A DNA stretch of 9,379 nucleotides from JBDNIO01 sp041688215 (GTDB taxonomy: Bacteria; Pseudomonadota; Gammaproteobacteria; Nevskiales; Salinisphaeraceae). The translations under genes were made by a program, and so were the position numbers. Position 1 is the stretch's first letter; each line of letters starts with the position of its first letter. Where the stretch lies: contig JBDNIO010000010.1 of the NCBI GenBank assembly GCA_041688215.1, positions 1 to 9,379 on the forward strand. The letters run 5' to 3'. The notes beneath the pieces were generated by a model. The model saw only the letters and a program-made list of their open reading frames with translations, made no database searches and was not told where the DNA came from. Positions 1-6,692 of this stretch are shown one piece after another.

Positions 1-28
1 GCCTCACGCCTCACGCCTCACGCCTCAC
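1..28. repeat. Tandem heptamer array (GCCTCAC x4)
   Basis: Four perfect head-to-tail copies of the 7-base unit GCCTCAC (TGAGGCG on the minus strand) start at the window edge, so the array may be longer. The argA stop codon TGA (27-25, minus strand) is part of the first copy read in the argA direction. The same unit recurs at 9221-9238. Directly visible; the class resembles the short tandemly repeated heptamers described in some bacterial genomes, but I cannot assign a named family. Confidence 0.9.
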
Positions 29-1368
29 AACGGCTTGATAAGTACCATGGAATTACGCGTGTAGTTGTAGAGCTGCTGTTTGGCCAGCGGCAAATCCTGC
101 AGTTGCGCGGGCTTGAAGCCACGCTCTACAAACCAGTGTGGCGCCTTTGTGGTTAACGCGAACAGTGTGGACAGCTGCATTTCCCGGGCGCGCTTTTCGA
201 CCTGGGCAAGCAGCCGGTCGGCGCGCCCCTGTTGCCGGTACTCTGGCAATACGGCGACGCAGGCGACTTCGCCTATTTTTTCCTCGGGGTAGGGCATGAG
301 TGCGCAGCAGGCGGTTATCAGGCCGTCGCGCAGCATTACGGTGAAGTTGCCGATTTCCAGTTCCAGTTGTTCGCGCGAGCGGGCAACGAGTGCACCACTG
401 ACTTCCATGGGGTTGATCAGATTCAGCAGGCCGCCGGCGTCTTCGGCATCGGCCTGACGTACGGTGTCGTAGCTGTCGCCAGTGATCAAGGTGCCTGCGC
501 CATCGCGGTTGTAAAGCTCGCGCAGCAAGGCGCCGTCCTGATCAAAACTGACCAGATGCGCCCGCGTTACCCCCGCCCTGCAGGCGGTAACGGCCGCTTG
601 CAGGCGGGCGGTGTCTGCGGCGTCAATCGTCTTGTTTTCGGCCAACAGGGTATCGACGTCTTCCAGGCTCAGCTGGGAAGGGATCGCGGCATGGCGCCGA
701 TGCAACTCCTGCTTACCGTGTAGAAAAATCAGCTTGTCTGCGCCTAGGGCCGAGGCGGTTTGGGTTGCCACGTCTTCAGCAAACAGATTGAAAATTTCTC
801 CGGTAGGCGAATAGCCGACTGGGGAGAGCAATACGATGTGCCCGCGATCCAGATGGGCGCCAAGCGCCGCGGTATCCACGCGCCGTACTTCGCCGGTGTG
901 CTGATGGTCTACCCCGTGTTGAATGCCCAGCGGCTTGGCAATTACCAGATTGCCGCCGGCCACGCGCAGTCGCGCGCCGGCCATGGGCGTGCTGGCCAGA
1001 CCGGTGGAGAGCAGGGCTTCGATTTCCATGCGCAAACTGCCGACTGCGCGTTTTACGCATTCCAGCGCCGCGCTGTCGGTAACCCGCACGCCGTGCACGA
1101 TTTGGGTTTGTACACTGGCGGCATCCAGCGCGACATCAATCTGTGGCCGCGCGCCGTGTACCAGCACGATGCGCACGCCCAGGCTGTGTAGTAGTGCGAT
1201 GTCGTAAATGAGTGCGGCGAAGCTGCCCATGGTCGCGGCTTCGCCGGGCAGGGCGACCACAAACGTGCGTCCACGATGCGCGTGGATGTAGGGCGCACTG
1301 TTGCGCAAGGCGTCTATTAAAGACGCGCGTTCCTGGATCAGTGTTTCTTTTGGCTGCGTTTTTGTCAT
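25..1368 (-). CDS. argA: Amino-acid N-acetyltransferase (N-acetylglutamate synthase) ArgA
   Basis: Transfers the acetyl group of acetyl-CoA to glutamate, the committed first step of arginine synthesis in the cytoplasm. The 447-residue product has the two-domain ArgA layout. An amino-acid-kinase-like domain (about 20-300) carries VHGARPQID at 70-78, the signature shared with E. coli ArgA. A C-terminal GNAT domain (about 310-447) carries EVACVAVLPEYRQQGRADRLL from 367, then LTTKAPHWFVERGF and the QLYNY near the end, all close to the E. coli pattern. I chose ATG at 1368; a TTG six codons upstream (1386) is also in frame but would overlap argE. No strong ribosome binding site is visible (only CAAG just before ATG), so translation may depend on coupling to argE, whose stop is 10 bases upstream. 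Arginine feedback at the kinase-like domain is expected from the family, not shown here. The stop codon is embedded in the left heptamer array. Confidence 0.96.
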   Translation of the reverse strand: MTKTQPKETLIQERASLIDALRNSAPYIHAHRGRTFVVALPGEAATMGSFAALIYDIALLHSLGVRIVLVHGARPQIDVALDAASVQTQIVHGVRVTDSAALECVKRAVGSLRMEIEALLSTGLASTPMAGARLRVAGGNLVIAKPLGIQHGVDHQHTGEVRRVDTAALGAHLDRGHIVLLSPVGYSPTGEIFNLFAEDVATQTASALGADKLIFLHGKQELHRRHAAIPSQLSLEDVDTLLAENKTIDAADTARLQAAVTACRAGVTRAHLVSFDQDGALLRELYNRDGAGTLITGDSYDTVRQADAEDAGGLLNLINPMEVSGALVARSREQLELEIGNFTVMLRDGLITACCALMPYPEEKIGEVACVAVLPEYRQQGRADRLLAQVEKRAREMQLSTLFALTTKAPHWFVERGFKPAQLQDLPLAKQQLYNYTRNSMVLIKPL

Positions 1369-1378
1369 CTTGAAGTTT

Positions 1379-2554
1379 TCAGGCAATACAGAAATGCTCG
1401 ATCAGTCCGCGCAGAATAACGCGCATTGGTTCGATACGCTCGATGGCCAGGTATTCGTTGGGCTGATGCGCCAGGGCGATATCGCCGGGACCCAGGATTA
1501 CGGTCTCCATGCCCATACGATTATAGAAAGCGCCCTCGGTGCCGAAATCCACAGAAGTGGCAGAATACTCGCTTAGTTTTTCAGCCATGCGCACGATCTC
1601 GGCGTCTGGCCGCGTATCCATGGCCGGGGTGCCTACAAACAGTTCATCGTATTCAATTTGCCAGTCGCTGCCCGCCAGCGACTGGCTGGCGCGCGCACGC
1701 AGTTCACTGCGTAAATCGTCAATATCCATGCCCGGTAAAAAACGCAAATCCACATGCAGTTCGCAGGTGGCAGGGATGCGGTTCGGGCTGTCGCCGCCGC
1801 GCAGTACGCCCAGGTTCAGGCTGGCGTGGCGAACCGGGAAGTCGTCCTCGCAAAGCTGCTGGCTCAGCTCTTCGCGGTAGCTGGCTAGCGTGTTCATCAC
1901 CTGACGCATGCCGTCAATCGCATTCACGCCGTGTGCGGGATTACTGGAATGTCCGGCTTTGCCCTGGACCCGGATTGCCTCCATGAAAATCCCCTTGTGG
2001 CGATGGATGGGTACGAGGTTGGTCGGCTCTCCGATCAAGGCGTGGCGGCCCAGTTTGCGCCCACTGTTGGCCAGTACGCGCGCGCCGTCCATGCCGCATT
2101 CTTCATCCGCGCTGGCCAGGATCGTCAGCGGCGCCTTGAATTGGGCAGTAGAATATTCACGCGCCACATCTGCTGCGATGGCCAGAAAGCCTTTCATGTC
2201 GGTGGTGCCCAGGCCGTAATAGCGGCCGTCGCGTTCGCTGAGTTCAAACGGGTCGGAGTGCCAGCCCTTGTCGTCGTAGGGTACGGTGTCCAAGTGCCCG
2301 GCCAGCACCAGCCCGTTGTGGCTGTCTTCATCGATGCTGGCGCCCAGACGTGCGATCAGATTCACCTTGTCTGAATTTTCGGGCAACGCCATCAGCTCGC
2401 ACGTAAAGCCAAAGTCATCCAGCCAGCCGGACAGTAATTCGGCGACCGGACGATTGCTCATATCCAGCGCCGGGTCGGCGCAGCTTACCGAGGGCTGTGC
2501 GATTAATCCGGCGATCATCTCCCGCAGCTCGGGTTGTGATTTAGTCGTTTTCAT
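1379..2554 (-). CDS. argE: Acetylornithine deacetylase ArgE (M20 family)
   Basis: Hydrolyses N2-acetyl-L-ornithine to ornithine and acetate, the fifth step of the linear arginine pathway. The 391-residue protein shows the full M20A metal site: H87 and D89 in AGHLDTVP, D119 in GTTDMKG, catalytic E151 and ligand E152 in ADEECG, E176 in GEPT, and H363 in ALAHQPNEY. A lid/dimerisation domain lies between about 185 and 300 (KGIFMEAIRVQGKAGHSS, NRIPATCELHVDLR). Start taken as ATG at 2554 because the protein then begins like other ArgE proteins; an in-frame TTG at 2584 would add ten residues with no resemblance to the family. It lies upstream of argA on the same strand and is probably cotranscribed with it. 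Having ArgE implies acetate is released rather than recycled by ArgJ, which fits the need for a dedicated ArgA. The related DapE is less likely given the AGHLDTVP/GTTDMKG wording and the argA neighbour. Confidence 0.95.
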   Translation of the reverse strand: MKTTKSQPELREMIAGLIAQPSVSCADPALDMSNRPVAELLSGWLDDFGFTCELMALPENSDKVNLIARLGASIDEDSHNGLVLAGHLDTVPYDDKGWHSDPFELSERDGRYYGLGTTDMKGFLAIAADVAREYSTAQFKAPLTILASADEECGMDGARVLANSGRKLGRHALIGEPTNLVPIHRHKGIFMEAIRVQGKAGHSSNPAHGVNAIDGMRQVMNTLASYREELSQQLCEDDFPVRHASLNLGVLRGGDSPNRIPATCELHVDLRFLPGMDIDDLRSELRARASQSLAGSDWQIEYDELFVGTPAMDTRPDAEIVRMAEKLSEYSATSVDFGTEGAFYNRMGMETVILGPGDIALAHQPNEYLAIERIEPMRVILRGLIEHFCIA

Positions 2555-2560
2555 GAAAAC

Positions 2561-2566
2561 AGTATA
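2561..2566 (-). promoter_or_regulatory. argE: Possible -10 box of argE-argA (TATACT)
   Basis: On the minus strand TATACT stands six bases before the argE ATG, close to the sigma-70 -10 consensus. No matching -35 hexamer is found 16-18 bases upstream, and I see no clear ARG box (ArgR operator) in 2585-2753. If it is used, transcription would begin at or next to the ATG, giving a leaderless message. Confidence 0.25.
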
Positions 2567-2753
2567 ACGGCCGACAACCCGCAACGGCTTTGTTTAACAT
2601 ACAGGCTGTAGTTGTGGTATTCGCGCCGGTGGTGGAATTCATATTGCTGTAAGCAAATACTGACATTGTGTGTTTTAATCGTAAATCCAGGTCCTGATAA
2701 CCAAGCCGTGCCCAAGAGAAAAATAATCAAGAAATAATAATCGCGGAAAAATT

Positions 2754-3110
2754 ATGCTGACACCTATCAAATTCGCAAACGCCCTTGCCATTCTGGGGCT
2801 GATGCTTGCTTGCCCCGTTGCACAGGCCCAGAACGCCAGCGACGATGCGCAACAGAACCGCGCACATTCAAAGCCGCAAGCGCGTGTATTTATAGATCCA
2901 AAAATCGGTGAGCGACGTTTGCCCAGTGCCGATGAACGTGAGCAAATGCGCCAATATGCGCAGCCGCAACCGCAGACGATGCAGGTCACACATCGTGACG
3001 GTATGCGCTTTGTTCACGTACCTGTGGACCGGCGCATGCAGCTGCAAGCCGAAGTAAACGCACAAGGCCAGGTGCGCAGCTACCATGGCGAGGAGCAAAG
3101 CCATGATTAA
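2754..3110 (+). CDS. Small exported protein of unknown function
   Basis: A 118-residue protein I do not recognise as a named family. Residues 1-25 form a signal peptide: K6, a hydrophobic stretch 7-19, then VAQA with likely cleavage after A25. C20 in LMLAC could be read as a lipobox, but leucine at -2 and the good AQA site make a soluble export signal likelier. The mature part is polar and rich in Gln and Arg: ARVFIDPKIGERRLPSADE (about 43-61) resembles the R-x-F-x-DP-x-x-G-E-x-x-P motif I recall from small secreted proteins of gammaproteobacteria, followed by HRDGMRFVHVPVDRRMQL. Ribosome binding site is weak (GGA six bases before ATG). Its last codons overlap the start of the metalloprotease gene by eight bases (ATGATTAA), so the two are translationally coupled. 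A role as partner, chaperone or inhibitor of that protease is only a guess from position. Confidence 0.75.
   Translation: MLTPIKFANALAILGLMLACPVAQAQNASDDAQQNRAHSKPQARVFIDPKIGERRLPSADEREQMRQYAQPQPQTMQVTHRDGMRFVHVPVDRRMQLQAEVNAQGQVRSYHGEEQSHD
3091..3095 (+). promoter_or_regulatory. Ribosome binding site deciding the metalloprotease start
   Basis: AGGAG stands seven bases before ATG at 3103 and lies inside the coding sequence of the upstream small gene. It supports ATG 3103 over the in-frame ATG at 3085, which has no such site and would put charged residues (ARSKA) before the signal peptide. Confidence 0.75.
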
Positions 3111-4278
3111 TTCCTGGCTCAAGCCTGTCTGGTTGCCCTTATTGCTTGGTCTGGGGATGTCGACGGCACAAGCCGCTAACATTGTTGTGGTTAATAATGA
3201 TAGTCCCGATGAAGGCTTTAACGACACGACGCCTGCTACACCAGTGGGCGGTAATCCCGGCACCACGCTCGGCCAGCAACGCCTGAATGCATTGCAGTTT
3301 GCAGCCAATTTGCTGGGCGCGCGCCTGGCGAGCAACATCACCATTCCCATTGATGCGGAATTTAACCCGCAACAGTGCTCACCTGGCAATGCCACCCTGG
3401 CTGCAGCCGGTGCAACCACGCTGGTAGCAGACTTTCGCAATGCGCCGTTTGCGGATACGTTTTATCCGGTCGCACTAGCCAATGCACTGGCCAACGAAGA
3501 CCTGGCCGCTGGCCCGGATATCGGTGCTACCTTTAACAGCGGCATCGATAATAATCCGGAGTGTCTGACCGGCATGGACTGGTATTACGGGTTTGACGAC
3601 AACCCGCCCGGCAACGACCTGAATTTTATTTCTACTGCCACTCACGAGCTTGTTCATGGGCTGGGTTTTGCAACCTTTACCAACCTGATTACCGGACAAT
3701 TTGTCGAAGGCACGCCAGACGTCTACGCCAGGTTTATCCGTGACCTGATTATGGGCGCAACCTGGCCGGAACTTACCGCGCCACAGCGGGTAGCGTCGGC
3801 CTCAAACGACGGCAATCTGGTCTGGGATGGGCCGAGCACTATAAGTCAAGCTGCGCCCACACTTGCTAACGGTACTAACCAGGGTTGGGTGCAACTGTTC
3901 GCACCCGCACCTTCGCAACCAGGTTCCTCGGTATCGCATTGGGATACCGACGTTGCCCCGAATGCGCTGATGGAACCCTTCGATACTGCAGACGTGTTCG
4001 TAACCCAGGGTATCGGGCTGGCGACCTGCCTGTTACAGGATGTCGGCTGGACGCTGATCAACAATACACGGTGCCCGGATGGTGCGCCGCTGTCACGACA
4101 ACCTTCTAGTGACGACGATGTCGATCTGAGCGAGGGCGATCCCCCGCCAGCAAGCGGTGGTCCAAGCTCGGGGGGCGGCAGCAGTGGCGGTTGCGTACTT
4201 GCCGGCGGCACACCCGATCCCTTCTTTCCGCTACTGGTGCTGGCCGCCATGCTGTTCCTGCGCCAGCGTCGCGTCTGA
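3103..4278 (+). CDS. Exported zinc metalloprotease, leishmanolysin-like metzincin pattern, with JDVT-CTERM-like tail
   Basis: A 391-residue exported protease. Signal peptide 1-22 (K7, hydrophobic core, STAQA then A). The zinc site is HELVHGLGF at 181-189 (H181, catalytic E182, H185). The usual third ligand of HExxHxxGxxH is absent (T191), but SHWDT at 278-282 followed by NALMEP gives H279 and a Met-turn at M290, the spacing style of family M8 leishmanolysin, where the third histidine comes after an insertion. The text around it (QRVASASNDGNLVWDGP, GSSVSHWD) is like bacterial secreted proteases that, as I recall, often carry a PA domain; here the segment is too short for one. After about 330 comes a low-complexity linker (D, S, P, G), then GGC with C364, GGTPDPFFP, a hydrophobic stretch 374-386 and RQRRV. 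This tail is a membrane sorting signal, best matched from memory to JDVT-CTERM. The CPBP protease follows at once. Substrate is unknown. Confidence 0.85.
   Translation: MINSWLKPVWLPLLLGLGMSTAQAANIVVVNNDSPDEGFNDTTPATPVGGNPGTTLGQQRLNALQFAANLLGARLASNITIPIDAEFNPQQCSPGNATLAAAGATTLVADFRNAPFADTFYPVALANALANEDLAAGPDIGATFNSGIDNNPECLTGMDWYYGFDDNPPGNDLNFISTATHELVHGLGFATFTNLITGQFVEGTPDVYARFIRDLIMGATWPELTAPQRVASASNDGNLVWDGPSTISQAAPTLANGTNQGWVQLFAPAPSQPGSSVSHWDTDVAPNALMEPFDTADVFVTQGIGLATCLLQDVGWTLINNTRCPDGAPLSRQPSSDDDVDLSEGDPPPASGGPSSGGGSSGGCVLAGGTPDPFFPLLVLAAMLFLRQRRV
4180..4275 (+). other. C-terminal sorting signal region (JDVT-CTERM-like) of the metalloprotease
   Basis: Encodes residues 360 to 391: Gly/Ser stretch, GGC (C364), seven residues, DP (372-373), FFP, about 11 hydrophobic residues, then RQRRV. 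The order Gly-Gly-Cys / DPxxP / hydrophobic / Arg-rich is what I remember for JDVT-CTERM; GlyGly-CTERM and MYXO-CTERM share only part of it. In MYXO-CTERM the cysteine is thought to be the processed and modified residue, and C364 is the equivalent candidate here. The family assignment is by eye. Confidence 0.7.
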
Positions 4279-4724
4279 ATACATCGGTTTCCAGGCGATG
4301 GTCTGACCCCGCGTTATGCGGGGCGTTGCTGGCGGGTCCCGCAACCTGTCTGCTGCTTGCCTTATTACCTGCAGTGGAACTTTTGCCGGGCAGGCAGCTT
4401 TCAGGGAAAAGTGTCTGGTGGCCTGCGCTACTGGTCATCGTGGTCTACCCGATTCTGGAAGAATGGATATTTCGCGGCAACCTGCAGCCCTGGCTGGCGC
4501 TGCGACTGCCACCCAGGCAGGGGTTATTATCCTGGCCAAATCTGGCGACCAGCGCGGTGTTCACGGCGCTGCATTTTGCCTTTCACCCGCCGCTGTGGGC
4601 GGCAGCCGTTTTTTTGCCGTCGCTAGTATTCGGTTTTTTTCGCGAACGTCATAATCGCCTGGATACACCCATTGCGCTGCACGCCGCTTACAACGCCAGT
4701 TATCTGTTGCTGCTAGCGGGTTAG
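4275..4724 (+). CDS. CPBP-family glutamic intramembrane protease, probable dedicated processor of the upstream protein (MrtJ-like)
   Basis: A small integral-membrane protease of the CAAX/CPBP (Abi) family. Numbering from 4275 (149 residues), all three family motifs are intact: EExxxR (E62 E63 R67 in EEWIFRG), FxxxH (F96, H100 in FTALH) and HxxxN (H136, N140 in HAAYN). Hydrophobic segments lie near 14-38, 47-61, 90-103, 107-122 and 133-148. At about 150 residues it is short for CPBP proteins but in the range expected of single-target processing enzymes. It follows directly on a protein with a JDVT-CTERM-like tail, which matches the JDVT-CTERM/MrtJ pairing as I remember it. The start is uncertain: the frame has no ATG. 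CTG at 4275 would overlap the upstream stop (CTGA) and keeps RRWSDPAL; TTG at 4326 gives a shorter protein without this segment; TTG at 4191 overlaps the neighbour by 88 bases. The end and function are much firmer than the start. Confidence 0.8.
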   Translation: MNTSVSRRWSDPALCGALLAGPATCLLLALLPAVELLPGRQLSGKSVWWPALLVIVVYPILEEWIFRGNLQPWLALRLPPRQGLLSWPNLATSAVFTALHFAFHPPLWAAAVFLPSLVFGFFRERHNRLDTPIALHAAYNASYLLLLAG

Positions 4725-4757
4725 GCGGGTTAGATAAGTAATTCGCACCGACCCGGC

Positions 4758-4763
4758 TACAAT
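4758..4763 (+). promoter_or_regulatory. Possible -10 box for the ygfB-pepP-ubiH-ubiI operon (TACAAT)
   Basis: TACAAT within GGCTACAATTTG is a fair sigma-70 -10 element 43 bases before the ygfB ATG, in the only noncoding gap (4725-4806) upstream of the operon. No convincing -35 hexamer is seen at standard spacing. A 7-base inverted repeat, GTTAGGC 4720-4726 and GCCTAAC 4770-4776, brackets it; the 43-base loop makes a terminator unlikely. Confidence 0.3.
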
Positions 4764-4806
4764 TTGTTAGCCTAACGCGCCAAAAGCAACCCCAGCGAAG
4801 AAGTCC

Positions 4807-5355
4807 ATGTCCGCAGCAACCCAATACGATGCCCTGAGCCACGCGTTAAGCCAGAAAGGCTCGGTGCAGGATCCAGCCGAAATCCACGGCACTTTGAGCG
4901 GTATTCTCTGCGTGCGCGAAGATGCCGACCCCCATGAAGCGCTGGAAGATGCACAGGAACTCGAGCTCACCGCGCCCATGGCCGCCTTGCGTGAAGTTAT
5001 TCTGGAGTCGCTGTTTGATTCCGAGTCCGGCTTTATGCTGCTGTTGCCCGGCGACGACGCAGCCCCGCTCGCGGCAAGAGTCAAGGCGCTGGCGCGCTGG
5101 TGTTCCGGTTTTGTTTACGGCCTGGCGAGCCAGCCAGAATTTGATTTGCAGGGTTTGTCGCCGGAAGTTCAGGAGGTCATTCAGGACATCACAGAACTTG
5201 GCCGCGCGGCGATTACCGCGGATGACGCTAGCCCGGAAGGCGCAGAGCGCGATTACGCGGAACTGGTGGAATACGTGCGTGTGGGCGTGCAGCTGGTATT
5301 CCTGGAACTGCGGCCCGCGCGTCAGGAAGATGCGCAGCCCGCGCGTTTGCACTAA
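4807..5355 (+). CDS. ygfB: UPF0149 family protein YgfB
   Basis: A 182-residue, mostly helical, acidic cytoplasmic protein of the UPF0149 (YgfB/YecA) family. Seen: the N-terminal AEIHGTLSGILC (24-35), the central ALARWCSGFVYGLA (94-107), and the C-terminal DYAELVEYVRVGVQLVFLEL (149-168), all hallmarks of the family. It has no SEC-C-type zinc tail, so it is YgfB rather than YecA. Biochemical role is not settled; in Pseudomonas aeruginosa YgfB is reported to affect beta-lactam resistance by counteracting the AlpA activator of ampDh3. It is first in the conserved run ygfB-pepP-ubiH-ubiI. ATG at 4807 is preceded by a purine-rich stretch (GAAGAAG) serving as a modest ribosome binding site. In enterics zapA and 6S RNA lie upstream of ygfB on the other strand; here the protease cassette is there instead. 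Confidence 0.92.
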   Translation: MSAATQYDALSHALSQKGSVQDPAEIHGTLSGILCVREDADPHEALEDAQELELTAPMAALREVILESLFDSESGFMLLLPGDDAAPLAARVKALARWCSGFVYGLASQPEFDLQGLSPEVQEVIQDITELGRAAITADDASPEGAERDYAELVEYVRVGVQLVFLELRPARQEDAQPARLH

Positions 5356-6684
5356 TTGACGGATAAATTGAAAATTTCGGCGGCCGAATTCGCTGATCGC
5401 CGCGCCCGCCTGATGGCGGCGATGGGCGAGGGCAGCATTGCAATAATCCACGCGGCAGGCGAGCGCATACGCAACCGCGACGTGCATTACCCGTTCCGGC
5501 AAGACAGCTATTTTCTCTACCTTACCGGCTTTAACGAACCCGACGCGGTGGCCGTGCTTATCCCCGGCCGCGAAGCCGGCGAATTCCTGCTGTTCTGCCG
5601 CGACCGTGACCCAGAACGCGAAATATGGGACGGCCTGCGCGCCGGCCCCGAAGGCGCCCAACGTGATTATGGTACGGACGAATCGGCGCCGATTGCCGAA
5701 TTCGCCAACGGCCTGAATAGTCTGCTCGTCGGTCGTGAACGTCTGTTTTATAACCTCGGGCAAAACCAGGCGCATGATCAGCAATTGTTCAACACCTTGA
5801 ACACTCTGCGCGAACAAGGCCGGCGCGGGCTCAAGGCGCCGCCGGAACTGGTCACCCTCGACAGCCTGTTACACGAAATGCGGCTGTTCAAAAGTTCAGC
5901 CGAAGTCAATCTAATGCGCCACGCGGCACAAACCTCGGCGCGCGCGCACCGCGCGGCGATGCAGGCCTGCAAACCGGATATGCCGGAATATCAAATCGCG
6001 GCGCAACTGCATTATGAATTCGCCGTCGATGGCATGGAGCCGGCGTACCCCTCAATCGTCGGCGGCGGCGCCAACGCCTGCATCCTGCATTACATAGAAA
6101 ACAATGCGGCCCTGCGCGATGGCGATGTCCTGCTAATCGACGCGGGCGCAGAATATCGGGGTTATGCCGCCGATATTACCCGTAGCTTTCCCGTCAACGG
6201 CAAATTCACTACGCCCCAGCGCGAGATTTATGATCTCGTTCTAAGCGCACAATTGGCCGCAATCGATGCCGTGCGGCCGGGCAACGACTACTACGCACCC
6301 CATCGCGCCGCGGTGCGTATTCTCACCGAAGGCCTGCGTGACCTGGGTTTTCTGGATGGAGAAGTCGACGAACTGATCGAGCGCGAAGCCTATCGCGACT
6401 TCTATATGCACGGTACCGGCCACTGGCTGGGTATGGACGTGCACGACGTGGGTGATTACAAGCAAAACAATGAGTGGCGCGAGCTCGAAGCCGGCATGGT
6501 CGTGACTATCGAACCGGGTCTGTACATCCGCGCCGGCAACGACAACGTACCCGAACGCTATTGGGATATCGGCATCCGCATCGAGGACGATGTGTTGGTG
6601 ACTGAAAGCGTGCCCGACGTATTAAGCCGCGATGTGCCCAAGTCAGCCGCTGAAATCGAGGCCTTGATGGGTGGCCGGGGTTAA
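5356..6684 (+). CDS. pepP: Xaa-Pro aminopeptidase PepP (M24B, aminopeptidase P)
   Basis: Removes the N-terminal residue from peptides whose second residue is proline; cytoplasmic, dimanganese dependent. The 442-residue product has the AMP_N domain (about 5-140, ISAAEFADRRARL, YPFRQDSYFLYLTGFNEPDAV) and the pita-bread catalytic domain (about 175-435). All five metal ligands are visible: D262 (LIDAG), D273 (AADITRSF), H356 (GTGHWLG), E386 (TIEPG) and E410 (RIEDD). Start is TTG at 5356, which touches the ygfB stop (TAATTG, no gap); another TTG at 5368 is possible, while the first in-frame ATG (5413) would cut into the AMP_N domain. No Shine-Dalgarno is obvious, so re-initiation from ygfB is likely. 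PepP commonly sits before ubiH in gammaproteobacteria. Confidence 0.95.
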   Translation: MTDKLKISAAEFADRRARLMAAMGEGSIAIIHAAGERIRNRDVHYPFRQDSYFLYLTGFNEPDAVAVLIPGREAGEFLLFCRDRDPEREIWDGLRAGPEGAQRDYGTDESAPIAEFANGLNSLLVGRERLFYNLGQNQAHDQQLFNTLNTLREQGRRGLKAPPELVTLDSLLHEMRLFKSSAEVNLMRHAAQTSARAHRAAMQACKPDMPEYQIAAQLHYEFAVDGMEPAYPSIVGGGANACILHYIENNAALRDGDVLLIDAGAEYRGYAADITRSFPVNGKFTTPQREIYDLVLSAQLAAIDAVRPGNDYYAPHRAAVRILTEGLRDLGFLDGEVDELIEREAYRDFYMHGTGHWLGMDVHDVGDYKQNNEWRELEAGMVVTIEPGLYIRAGNDNVPERYWDIGIRIEDDVLVTESVPDVLSRDVPKSAAEIEALMGGRG

Positions 6685-6692
6685 TTTTAATT

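Noticed and set aside
1..28. CRISPR array
   Set aside because: The units are seven bases and directly adjacent, with no spacers and no cas genes.
2585..2753. ArgR operator (ARG box) in the argE upstream region
   Set aside because: TGAATTC at this locus looked promising, but the paired half-site with correct spacing is absent.
2811..2816. Lipoprotein signal in the small exported protein (LMLAC)
   Set aside because: Leucine at -2 is unusual for a lipobox and a good AQA cleavage site follows five residues later.
4720..4776. GTTAGGC / GCCTAAC inverted repeat as terminator of the protease cassette
   Set aside because: A 43-base loop and no T-run make a terminator implausible; noted only as context to the ygfB promoter region.
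4846..5817. Long 323-codon open frame on the minus strand across ygfB and pepP
   Set aside because: Antisense to two clearly recognised genes; its sequence shows no known motif and is the usual open shadow of GC-rich coding DNA.
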